A stretch of DNA of 8,915 nt from Acidobacteriota bacterium (lineage in GTDB: Bacteria > Acidobacteriota > Vicinamibacteria > Marinacidobacterales > SMYC01). Position 1 is the stretch's first letter, and each line of letters begins with the position of its first letter. This document shows, piece by piece, positions 1 to 6,473 of the stretch. A program made the position numbers and the translations under genes. The stretch lies in NCBI GenBank assembly GCA_029263435.1, contig JAJCXL010000049.1, forward strand, positions 1 to 8,915, given 5' to 3'. A model generated the notes under the pieces. It saw only the letters and a program-made list of their open reading frames with translations, was not told where the DNA came from and did not search any database.

Positions 1-2145
1 CTTGCCCGGGGGGGCTCCTCTCATCCGTCGCAACCGGAGCCGCGGAATGCCTAGGTCCATTCCCAAAAGCGAGCCTCGGACGTGCCACGGCGTGCGCTCG
101 TCCGCGACCTCTCGCGCTCGTTGCCACGGCGTGCGTGCTCGATAGCTTTCGAGCGGTACGCTCAATCCGAAATCGTGTCGTCGGACGAGCCGGTCGGTGA
201 GGAATATCGGGCCGTCTACGGTGCCGAGATGACTCGCGTAGACGTAGGTCGCCAAGACATCGGCGAGGAGCTCGTCCGCGAGCGATTGCACGGGCGCGAA
301 AGCCTGGTCGCGACGCTCTCCCGTCAGCGAGAGCTGCCCCGCAAGCGCGTCGAAGATCGCGTCTACGTCGGTGGGTTGCGGCGCGTGCTCGACCCCGGCG
401 AAGGGAAGCGAGTCCAGCCGCGCTCGAACGGACTCGAGCGGGTCTTCATTCGTCGCCATGGGCCCGGGTCGATAGTCGTCGATGAATCGTTGAAGCGCGA
501 GGACCGGAGACAGGTCATGGCCGCCCAAGAGCTCTCGCACCTCGACGTGACGACGATACTCGGTCGCGTGAAGCGCGAGCTCGAGCTGCATACCTTCCCA
601 TTCGACCGGAGTCCCATCGCGTTGTCTGTCGCCGGCGAGCGCCCGGGTCAAAACCTCATCTTCGGAGATGTCGGTCTCTGGGCCGGACGCGTCGCGAAGT
701 GCAGGCAGCAAGTCGCGCTCGATCCATGACGCCACGGTCCCGTCGAAACGCCCCTCTTCGGGAGCGAGTGCTATGAGTCCGCGAATGAGCTCAGCGGCAG
801 CATCGGACGTCAGGGTCCTCTTGCGACGCGCGCCTTCGACGAGAGACAAGCTCGCTTGAAACTGCGTGATCGCAATGGCGGCGAGGCGGTCGTTGCCAAT
901 GTCGGTGAGGCTTTCCGCCCGTTGAATCGCTGCGACATAGATCGCTGGGTCGGCTATGCCGAGTCGCTCCAGCGTCGCGAGGAGCGCCGGGTAGCGGCCG
1001 AAGCCTCGAGCGGCTACCGCGACATCGTCTGCCTGATCAGGAGTCGCGTTCGCGAAGACCCTGGCTCCGAACAATAACGACTGGAATCGGATGCGCCGCT
1101 CTTGCGCAGGTCGAAGACAAACTTGGGCCACGAGCCACCCGGGCCGAACGTCTTCGCCGCCCGCTGTTGGCTCGGGCGTTTCGTCGAACATGGCGTGCCA
1201 GATCGGGGCTCCACCGGGCACGTGCAAGACGCCGTCCTCGCCGACCGGAAGCTCGCGAAGGAGCGAGGCGGCATCGAAACCTCGCCGCCGAAACGGCGTT
1301 TGCGTGAGATCGATCTCCTCGTCGCATTCTGCGAAGGCTTCGTAGAGCTCTCGAAACCGGTCGAGCCTCGTGGCGTCGTCAACGGTGTTACCCACGACGT
1401 AGCTTTGTCGCGACGGCTCGAGGTGTGCGACGGTGTCGTAGAAAAAAGCGAGCCTGCCGTCGTCCTTGCTCAAGAGGTCCCGAACGAAGTCTCGTGGCCG
1501 GCTCGGGGGACTTCCCACGATGTGGGTCCAGGCTCGCGCGGCATCCGGCCCGCCCGGGACGAGGATGGTGTCGTCTCGTACATGAATCGCGCGGCCGAAC
1601 GCGGCGATGACCGCGGCGTGGTCGTCCCGGAAGACTCGCAGCAATTGCGGTCGGCTTTCGAGAAAGGCGAGCGTGTCGTCGTCGAGTGCGGACAGAGCGT
1701 AGAACAACAGCGCGGCGTTGCGATGGCTGATGATCGCACGAAACAAGAGAGGATCGTCGGCTCCGTCGCTCAGGATGCTTTCGCGCCACACGGCCTCGGA
1801 TAGCGGTAGTGGCACGGTGATGTCGCTGGTGTCTGCTGCGGTGAGGCTCTCGAGGTAGAGCAGCAGCGCGTCTTTGGACGCATCGACGCCGAGATGTCTA
1901 CCGATGGGCTCTTTGTAGGCATAGCGGACGAAGTCGAGCGCAGCGCGCGATCGATCGGGGAGGTGGTCGAATCCCAGCCGGTCGGCCATTTCTTGAAGCG
2001 ACCCGGGTACTGTGAGAGAGAATCGATGACCGGCGCTCGCGGGAGCGATCGTGATGAGCAGGAAGGCGGCACTGACCAGCGTGCGAAACCGGGCAGGAGA
2101 CGAGACCAGGGGCGTCTCTCGGACTCGTCGTGCTCCTACCACCAT
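1..2145 (-). CDS. Large secreted protein of unknown function (C-terminus off the left edge)
   Basis: Reading the minus strand from the ATG at 2145 gives 715 uninterrupted codons to the window edge, with no stop, so the C-terminus is missing. An in-frame TGA at 2161-2163 lies just upstream, which makes this ATG the earliest start; no Shine-Dalgarno sequence precedes it. The N-terminus is a long signal peptide: an Arg-rich n-region (residues 6-21), a hydrophobic core at about 22-34 and a likely cleavage after Ala-Ser-Ala at residue 38, so export is inferred. The mature part is rich in Leu, Ala, Arg and Asp, looks mainly helical, and has no membrane segment. Recognisable stretches are DDGRLAFFYDTVAHLEPSRQ (228-247) and VPGGAPIWHAMF (309-320). 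I recognise no catalytic motif or named domain. The gene is divergent from the beta-helix gene. The reading frame is secure; the function is unknown. Confidence 0.85.
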   Translation of the reverse strand, partial: MVVGARRVRETPLVSSPARFRTLVSAAFLLITIAPASAGHRFSLTVPGSLQEMADRLGFDHLPDRSRAALDFVRYAYKEPIGRHLGVDASKDALLLYLESLTAADTSDITVPLPLSEAVWRESILSDGADDPLLFRAIISHRNAALLFYALSALDDDTLAFLESRPQLLRVFRDDHAAVIAAFGRAIHVRDDTILVPGGPDAARAWTHIVGSPPSRPRDFVRDLLSKDDGRLAFFYDTVAHLEPSRQSYVVGNTVDDATRLDRFRELYEAFAECDEEIDLTQTPFRRRGFDAASLLRELPVGEDGVLHVPGGAPIWHAMFDETPEPTAGGEDVRPGWLVAQVCLRPAQERRIRFQSLLFGARVFANATPDQADDVAVAARGFGRYPALLATLERLGIADPAIYVAAIQRAESLTDIGNDRLAAIAITQFQASLSLVEGARRKRTLTSDAAAELIRGLIALAPEEGRFDGTVASWIERDLLPALRDASGPETDISEDEVLTRALAGDRQRDGTPVEWEGMQLELALHATEYRRHVEVRELLGGHDLSPVLALQRFIDDYRPGPMATNEDPLESVRARLDSLPFAGVEHAPQPTDVDAIFDALAGQLSLTGERRDQAFAPVQSLADELLADVLATYVYASHLGTVDGPIFLTDRLVRRHDFGLSVPLESYRARTPWQRAREVADERTPWHVRGSLLGMDLGIPRLRLRRMRGAPPGK

Positions 2146-2154
2146 CGGGCCGGA

Positions 2155-2182
2155 ATTATCTCACGTGGGAGCCGCCTCCAAA
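2155..2182 (-). promoter_or_regulatory. Candidate promoter of the large secreted protein gene
   Basis: On the minus strand a good -10 hexamer, GATAAT (2160-2155), is preceded after 16 bases by a poor -35, TTTGGA (2182-2177). The start codon lies only nine bases beyond the -10, so the mRNA would have almost no 5' leader, which agrees with the absence of a Shine-Dalgarno sequence. It rests mainly on one hexamer and is tentative. Confidence 0.25.
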
Positions 2183-2286
2183 CGAATTGTGTGATCCAGA
2201 CGATGGGGAAAACCCCGCGTCGTGGCGCACAGCGAAAACCCTCCTGCTCACGGACAATGGGCCCATCTTTCGACAACCCAAGAAAA

Positions 2287-2291
2287 GAGGT
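2287..2291 (+). promoter_or_regulatory. Ribosome binding site that fixes the GTG start of the beta-helix gene
   Basis: GAGGT lies ten bases before the GTG at 2302. The reading frame is open much further upstream, to an ATG at 1894 inside the divergent gene, so this site is what identifies the true start. Starting at GTG leaves a compact signal peptide at the N-terminus. An in-frame ATG at 2323 is the next possibility but has no such site and would give a very short n-region. Confidence 0.65.
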
Positions 2292-2301
2292 AAGTGACAC
2301 C

Positions 2302-4101
2302 GTGCGAACTCCGACCGGTTCTATGCTCGCGTTGCTTCTGGCCGTTTCCGTCACTTCGGCCGTCGGCGCACCCTTTTACGTCGCTACTGACGGGAGCGAC
2401 CCGTCCGGTGACGGCTCACCAGGAAACCCCTGGGCGACGATCACCCATGCGCTCGATAGCGTCCCGGACGGAAGTACGGTTCTGGTCCAGCCAGGGACGT
2501 ATCACGGTCGAGTGCGTCTGCGAGGCGAGTTCGCTCAAGGTGTGACCGTGCGTTCGGCCACCCCGTATCAGGCTCGGCTCCGACACGATGCCACCGTCGT
2601 CACTTGCTTCACCGGCAAGGGCATCACTCTCGAGGGCTTCGACATCGCGCATGACGGCCCCGGGGCCGGTGGGCTCGTCATTCAGATTCAGGATCTGATC
2701 GGAATTCCCGGCGGGAGTGATTTCGTGAGCCGAATCACTTTGCGGGACAACGTTATCCACGACAGCTTCAATAATGACCTTCTCAAGATCAACAACGGGG
2801 CGGGAGACGTTTCAGTGCTGGGCAACATGTTCTACAACCAGCAGGGAAGCGACGAGCACATCGATATCAACAGCGTGACCGATGTCGTCGTCGAGAATAA
2901 TATCTTCTTCAACGATTTCGAGGGGAGCGGTCGTGGGAATGGAAACGACACCGGGAGCTTCGTCACCATCAAAGATAGCAACGGTGGCGACGATACCAAC
3001 TTGGGGAGCCACCGGGTCGACGTCCGAAACAATGTGTTTCTGAATTGGGCGGGCTCGACCGGATCGAACTTCGTCCTCATCGGAGAGGACGGGATGCCTT
3101 ACTACGAAGCGCAGGACGTCACCGTGGAAGGCAACGTGCTCATCGGGAACTCGACGAACGTCATGCGCTCCGTGTTCGGCGTCAAAGGGGGAAGCGACAT
3201 CACGTTCCAGCACAACACCGTCACTGGCGATCTTCCATCTTTGGCCTATGCGATGCGCCTCAACAGCGAAGGACAAAACCTCCCCAATCGCAACATCCAC
3301 TTCTTCGACAACATCTGGTCCGATCCCACCGCGACGATGGGAGCGGAGAACCCGAGCCGTCCGAATGATTTCTCCGACACCCCACCGGGGGAGACCGAAA
3401 GTTTTCTTCTCGAGCGCGGTCTCTACTGGAACGGCGGTGCACCAATTCCCGAGAATGGTGGAGAGCTCATCAACTATACCGACGACCCGAATGGGTTGGT
3501 GGCGGACCCGCTGCTCCGGGATGTCGCGAGCGTCGTCCCGCCGAGATTCGTTCCGGAGGTGGGCATGTTCGCCGGCGGCTCGTTCACGATCCGCCAGGCG
3601 TTCGACAAGCTCGTCACGTTGTACGGCGTGCCGCGAGCCGGTAGTCCCGCGATCGTGGCTGACGGCCTCGATCGCGGAGCGATCGATCAGGGTGCGGGCG
3701 TACGGCTCGCGGTGGCCGCGCACGACGTCGAGCTCGGACCCGGGGAGACCGCGACGGTGGATCTTCGTATCCACAACTCGGGGCTCTTCGCGGTCGGCGA
3801 TCTCTACATCGCGATCGTCTTGCCGGATCTCGATACCACCTTGTTCATCAGTGGCGGGGGAGGCGTGCTAGGGAGCCTCTCGGATGCGGCGACGTGGGCG
3901 CCGACGTTCTCGGTTCCGCTATTCGCGCCGTTTACGATCGATAACGGCCCGTTGCCGTTTCTTACGTTCAGCGGCGCCGAGCCCGCGGGACGCTATTTGC
4001 TTCTGGTGGCTGCGACCCGCGCGAACTCCCTCGCCGATGGCAGCATCGATCCCGGCGACGTGCTCGCGCTCAGCTTTGCCGGGGTGAGCTTCACTCCCTG
4101 A
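2302..4101 (+). CDS. Secreted right-handed parallel beta-helix protein with C-terminal beta-sandwich-like tail
   Basis: The product has 599 residues from a GTG start. Residues 1-22 form a signal peptide (hydrophobic core MLALLLAVSVTSAVGA, mature protein from about APFYV). Residues 25-75 match the DUF1565-type opening of beta-helix proteins: FYVATDGSDPSGDGSPGNPW, then a segment ending VLVQPGTYHG. From about 80 to 340 there are repeated beta-helix coils with Asn ladders, such as ITLRDNVIHDS, VVVENNIFFND, VDVRNNVFLNW, VTVEGNVLIGN and ITFQHNTVTGD. The end of the helix is marked by AGSPAIVADGLDRGAIDQGAG (447-466 core). Residues about 467-599 form a separate beta-rich module with LGPGETATVDLRIHNSG and, near the end, GSIDPGDVLALSF. 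Such folds occur in polysaccharide lyases and carbohydrate-binding proteins, but I see no lyase active site, so the substrate is unknown. The gene ends ten bases from the convergent yigI-like gene. Confidence 0.88.
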   Translation: MRTPTGSMLALLLAVSVTSAVGAPFYVATDGSDPSGDGSPGNPWATITHALDSVPDGSTVLVQPGTYHGRVRLRGEFAQGVTVRSATPYQARLRHDATVVTCFTGKGITLEGFDIAHDGPGAGGLVIQIQDLIGIPGGSDFVSRITLRDNVIHDSFNNDLLKINNGAGDVSVLGNMFYNQQGSDEHIDINSVTDVVVENNIFFNDFEGSGRGNGNDTGSFVTIKDSNGGDDTNLGSHRVDVRNNVFLNWAGSTGSNFVLIGEDGMPYYEAQDVTVEGNVLIGNSTNVMRSVFGVKGGSDITFQHNTVTGDLPSLAYAMRLNSEGQNLPNRNIHFFDNIWSDPTATMGAENPSRPNDFSDTPPGETESFLLERGLYWNGGAPIPENGGELINYTDDPNGLVADPLLRDVASVVPPRFVPEVGMFAGGSFTIRQAFDKLVTLYGVPRAGSPAIVADGLDRGAIDQGAGVRLAVAAHDVELGPGETATVDLRIHNSGLFAVGDLYIAIVLPDLDTTLFISGGGGVLGSLSDAATWAPTFSVPLFAPFTIDNGPLPFLTFSGAEPAGRYLLLVAATRANSLADGSIDPGDVLALSFAGVSFTP

Positions 4102-4111
4102 GCTGGAGGGG

Positions 4112-4579
4112 CTACCCGACGAGGTAGGCGCCGGTGCCGACCGCGATGTGAGAGTTCTCGTCGTTGTGGAGCTCCATTCGGGTCACCGCCACTTTGTTTC
4201 CCGCTCTCAGAATCGAGCCGGTCGCGACGAAGTGCTTGCCTATCCCGGGCCGGAGGTAGTCGATCCGTAAGTCGATCGTCCCCACGTTGGCGAGACGCTC
4301 GGATTTCGCTTTTGCGCTCCGGCCGCCCATCGTGCGCAACACGCTGAGAAACGCGACCAAACCGCCCGTGAGATCGAGAGTCGCCGATACGACCCCTCCG
4401 TGAAGGCTCCCTCGCACGAAGTTTCCCACCAACTCGTCGCGATAGTCGAAGCGGATGCGAACGTCGTCGAAAGACAGCTTGTCGATCTCTACCCCGAGCA
4501 CTTTGTTGAACGGGATCCGATCCGTGAAGATCTGCTGAACGAGGGTGAGCGTCTCGGCGTCATCCAAGGCGTCGGGCAT
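4112..4579 (-). CDS. yigI: YigI-type acyl-CoA thioesterase (hot-dog fold)
   Basis: This 155-residue protein resembles E. coli YigI, a PaaI/hot-dog superfamily thioesterase of about the same length, from end to end. Visible family signatures are the N-terminal helix leading to IPFNKVLGVEID (22-33), the hot-dog helix motif SLHGGVVSATLDLTGGLVAF (58-77), GTIDLRIDYLRPG (100-112) and GNKVAVTRMELHND (127-140), and the ending GTGAYLVG. In this superfamily the HGG loop and the Asp in the following helix (D69) shape the acyl-CoA thioester site; the expected reaction is hydrolysis of medium or long acyl-CoA to free acid and CoA in the cytoplasm. There is no signal peptide. The ATG at 4579 has no Shine-Dalgarno sequence, and a CATAAT hexamer sits eight bases upstream, so a nearly leaderless mRNA is possible. 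It is monocistronic, convergent with the beta-helix gene and divergent from the DUF2911 gene. The exact substrate is inferred from the family only. Confidence 0.9.
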   Translation of the reverse strand: MPDALDDAETLTLVQQIFTDRIPFNKVLGVEIDKLSFDDVRIRFDYRDELVGNFVRGSLHGGVVSATLDLTGGLVAFLSVLRTMGGRSAKAKSERLANVGTIDLRIDYLRPGIGKHFVATGSILRAGNKVAVTRMELHNDENSHIAVGTGAYLVG

Positions 4580-4647
4580 GGCGTCGCATTATGGCGCACG
4601 CAAGAGGATTACGACACCGACAGGCTCATGGGTCACGAGGTCCTGGA

Positions 4648-4676
4648 TTGCGGCTCGCCGGGGCGCGGGCTACCAT
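4648..4676 (+). promoter_or_regulatory. Candidate promoter of the DUF2911 gene
   Basis: TTGCGG (4648-4653) and TACCAT (4671-4676) are separated by 17 bases, giving a predicted transcript start near 4683 and a leader of about 40 bases that contains the ribosome binding site. The -35 matches only the TTG part and the -10 four of six consensus bases, so this is a plausible but unproven assignment in the 144-base divergent spacer. Confidence 0.3.
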
Positions 4677-4712
4677 CGAACGCGTACGAAACAAACCCGA
4701 TAACATCATTCT

Positions 4713-4717
4713 GGAGG
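4713..4717 (+). promoter_or_regulatory. Strong Shine-Dalgarno that fixes a TTG start
   Basis: GGAGG lies six bases before TTG at 4724. The frame is open back to 4400 inside the opposite yigI-like gene, so a naive ATG call would extend the protein by more than 100 spurious residues. The site plus the signal peptide that begins exactly here argue for TTG as the real start. Confidence 0.8.
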
Positions 4718-4723
4718 ATCACT

Positions 4724-5218
4724 TTGTCGAAATGGACCCATCTCGTTGCCGTATCCGTGCTGTTCGTCGCGGCGACGGCTCAAGCTCAAATTCCTCGTGG
4801 CACCGCGAAGACTTCGATCGGTGGCGCCTCGGTCTCGGTCGAATACGGCCGTCCCAGCCTCAACGGACGCGACATGCTAGGCAAGGCTCCCGCGGGAACG
4901 GTGTGGCGCACCGGCGCCGACAAGTCGACCACCTTCACGACTTCGGCGGATCTCAGCTCCGGCGGCAAGACGATCCCAGCGGGGAGCTACAGCCTGTTCA
5001 CCAAGCGCGTCGATGACAAGACCTGGCACCTGATCTTCAACAAACAGACCGGGCAGTGGGGCACAGAGCACAATGCCGGTCAGGACGCGGTCGAAGTTCC
5101 TTTGGAGTGGTCTCAAGGCGGCGACAGCGCCGAGCAGTTCACGATCGCGGCGAAGTCCGGTGGCCTCGAGATGCGATGGGGCAAGCACGTTCTTCTCCTA
5201 CCCCTAGCCTCCAAGTAA
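4724..5218 (+). CDS. Exported DUF2911 domain protein
   Basis: The product has 164 residues from a TTG start. A short signal peptide (basic start, hydrophobic core LVAVSVLFVAATA, cleavage after Ala-Gln-Ala at about 21) predicts export to the periplasm or outside. The remainder is one DUF2911 domain with its usual landmarks: SVEYGRPSLNGRDMLG (38-53), TVWRTGADKSTTF (59-71), the segment SSGGKTIPAGSYSLFTK (78-94), WHLIFNKQTGQWG (101-113) and a C-terminal strand pair ending MRWGKHVLLLP. The domain is common in secreted proteins of Bacteroidota and Acidobacteriota, but its biochemical role is not known, and this sequence adds no catalytic motif that I can identify. Length and motif order are complete, so it looks intact. 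The gene stands alone: it is divergent from yigI and followed 20 bases after its stop by an intrinsic terminator. Confidence 0.9.
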   Translation: MSKWTHLVAVSVLFVAATAQAQIPRGTAKTSIGGASVSVEYGRPSLNGRDMLGKAPAGTVWRTGADKSTTFTTSADLSSGGKTIPAGSYSLFTKRVDDKTWHLIFNKQTGQWGTEHNAGQDAVEVPLEWSQGGDSAEQFTIAAKSGGLEMRWGKHVLLLPLASK

Positions 5219-5238
5219 TTTCACTTCTGTTCGCAGCG

Positions 5239-5273
5239 AAGGGCGGGCCCTCGGTGGGGCTCGTCCCTTTTTT
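5239..5273 (+). terminator. Rho-independent terminator of the DUF2911 gene
   Basis: The arm at 5239-5250 (AAGGGCGGGCCC) pairs with 5257-5269 across a six-base loop, TCGGTG. All positions pair, with two G-U wobbles, for a stem of about 11 GC-rich pairs plus two A-U pairs at the base. The 3' arm runs directly into six T residues (5268-5273). It lies 20 bases past the DUF2911 stop codon and ends six bases before the -35 of the next promoter, so it insulates the two genes. Confidence 0.9.
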
Positions 5274-5279
5274 CTCCCG

Positions 5280-5308
5280 TTGACACGTCGCACGGCATTT
5301 CCTATGAT
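5280..5308 (+). promoter_or_regulatory. Near-consensus sigma-70 promoter of the PepSY gene
   Basis: A perfect -35, TTGACA (5280-5285), an exactly 17-base spacer and a five-of-six -10, TATGAT (5303-5308), make this the strongest promoter in the window. Transcription is predicted to begin near A5315, which is also the first base of an ATG. I see no convincing Fur-type palindrome or other operator around it. Confidence 0.8.
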
Positions 5309-5314
5309 GTCGTT

Positions 5315-5380
5315 ATGAACATGAAAACGAGAATCAACTCCATGTTTTACGCGACGCCCGATGCCGCCCAAGCTTCGTAA
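5315..5380 (+). CDS. Possible 21-residue leader ORF overlapping the PepSY start
   Basis: The ORF starts at the ATG placed exactly six bases after the -10 hexamer, with a second in-frame ATG at 5321, and ends at TAA 5378-5380. It encodes 21 residues beginning MNMKTRINSMFY and ending DAAQAS. It has no Shine-Dalgarno sequence, so it could be read only as a leaderless message or from the second ATG. It overlaps the first 20 bases of the PepSY reading frame in another frame. The PepSY start also lacks a ribosome binding site, so this ORF could deliver ribosomes to it by stop-and-restart. A frame this short could arise by chance, and the peptide resembles nothing I know. Confidence 0.3.
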   Translation: MNMKTRINSMFYATPDAAQAS

Positions 5381-6473
5381 GATCCTGTTCTGGATGCACC
5401 TGGTCACCGGGGTAGTGGCCGGCTCTGTCGTGCTCATGATGTCCGTCACCGGCGTCTTGTTGACCTACGAGATGCAGCTGAACCGCTGGGCGATGCGAGA
5501 CTACCGGGCGAGCAGGGACGCCGACGCGAGACCTCTCGCACTCGATGCGTTGTTGGAGCACGTCCGGAGCTCGGATCCAGGACTGTCACTGACGTCCATC
5601 ACGTTGAGTGCGGATCCGCTCGATCCCGCGGAGCTGAGAATCGAGCGAGAGCGACTCTATGTCGATCGCTATACCGGCGTTGCGCTCGGTGACGGATCGG
5701 GGACGGTCAGAAATTTCTTGCGCGAGGTCATGTACTGGCATCGATGGTTCGCCATGAGCGGCGAGGAGCGGCCGATCGGCCGCGCCGTCACCGGCGCGGC
5801 GAATCTCGGGTTTCTGTTTCTGGTCGTGAGTGGTTTCTTCTTGTGGTGGCCGAGGAGTTGGACGCCCGCCGCATTGAGGAACGTCGTTTGGTTTCGAGGA
5901 GGCCTGAGCGGCAAGGCGCGCAATTACAACTGGCACAACGTCCTCGGGCTGTGGATGTGCGTACCGCTTTTCATCATCGTCGTGAGCGGCGCGGTGATTT
6001 CCTACCGTTGGGCCGGCAATCTCGTCTATACCCTTACCGGGAGCGAGCTCCCAACGCGAAACGACCCCGCGGACGAACCGACCGGGACGCCTCCGGTCGT
6101 CGCGGATATGCCTGCCAGCCTGGATGAGGTCGTCCGCTACGCTGCGTTCGAAGTGCCGGGGTGGCAGAGTCTGCGTCTCACGTTACCGAAGACCGATTGG
6201 GAGCCTGTCACGGTCGCGTTAGACGTGAGTCCGGGACGTCAGCCGCACAAAGTGACGACGGTGACTGTCGATCGTTTGAAGTGCCGAGTCCTCTCCCGGA
6301 CGACATCGGCCGACAACAGCCGAGGCCGTCGGCTACGCTCCTGGCTGCGCTTCGCGCACACGGGCGAAGTTTACGGTGTCGTGGGGCAGACGGTCGCGGG
6401 GATCGCGACGACGGGAGCTGCGGTTCTCGTCTGGACCGGGCTCGCCCTTGCGTGGCGTCGCTTCCGCGGGTGA
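5361..6473 (+). CDS. PepSY-associated transmembrane protein
   Basis: This 370-residue inner-membrane protein has the typical PepSY-TM layout. TM1 lies at about 14-36 (LVTGVVAGSVVLMMSVTGVL), followed by a first periplasmic PepSY-like region to about 120. TM2 at 144-163 precedes FFLWWPRSW, and TM3 is at 194-216. A second extracytoplasmic region covers about 230-330, and TM4 is at 341-364. Family-conserved histidines are visible at H13, H127 (YWHRWF), H192 (NYNWHN) and H333 (RFAHTGEVYG). Relatives are often found beside TonB-dependent siderophore receptors and some are linked to ferric-siderophore or flavin reduction; no receptor is nearby, so an iron role is only a possibility. The ATG at 5361 has no Shine-Dalgarno sequence; a stop at 5322-5324 rules out an earlier ATG in frame. 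The last seven codons and the stop codon form the first unit of a tandem repeat array. Confidence 0.9.
   Translation: MPPKLRKILFWMHLVTGVVAGSVVLMMSVTGVLLTYEMQLNRWAMRDYRASRDADARPLALDALLEHVRSSDPGLSLTSITLSADPLDPAELRIERERLYVDRYTGVALGDGSGTVRNFLREVMYWHRWFAMSGEERPIGRAVTGAANLGFLFLVVSGFFLWWPRSWTPAALRNVVWFRGGLSGKARNYNWHNVLGLWMCVPLFIIVVSGAVISYRWAGNLVYTLTGSELPTRNDPADEPTGTPPVVADMPASLDEVVRYAAFEVPGWQSLRLTLPKTDWEPVTVALDVSPGRQPHKVTTVTVDRLKCRVLSRTTSADNSRGRRLRSWLRFAHTGEVYGVVGQTVAGIATTGAAVLVWTGLALAWRRFRG

Noticed and set aside
82..729. 215-codon plus-strand ORF
   Set aside because: Antisense to the continuous signal-peptide-bearing minus-strand frame; Arg-rich, with no family resemblance. It is a by-product of GC-rich codons.
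1102..1803. 233-codon plus-strand ORF
   Set aside because: Also wholly antisense to the large minus-strand gene and without recognisable motifs or a ribosome binding site.
1894..2301. N-terminal extension of the beta-helix gene to an ATG at 1894
   Set aside because: It overlaps the divergent gene, reads as Arg/Gly-rich noise, and would bury the signal peptide. GTG at 2302 has a proper ribosome binding site.
2812..3774. 320-codon minus-strand ORF opposite the beta-helix gene
   Set aside because: Long, but it mirrors the plus-strand codon pattern, has no domain signature, and the plus strand carries clear beta-helix repeats.
4112..4127. Small hairpin CTACC / GGTAG between the convergent beta-helix and yigI genes
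   Set aside because: Only five pairs and no T tract on either strand; it lies in the coding end of yigI, so it cannot be called a terminator.
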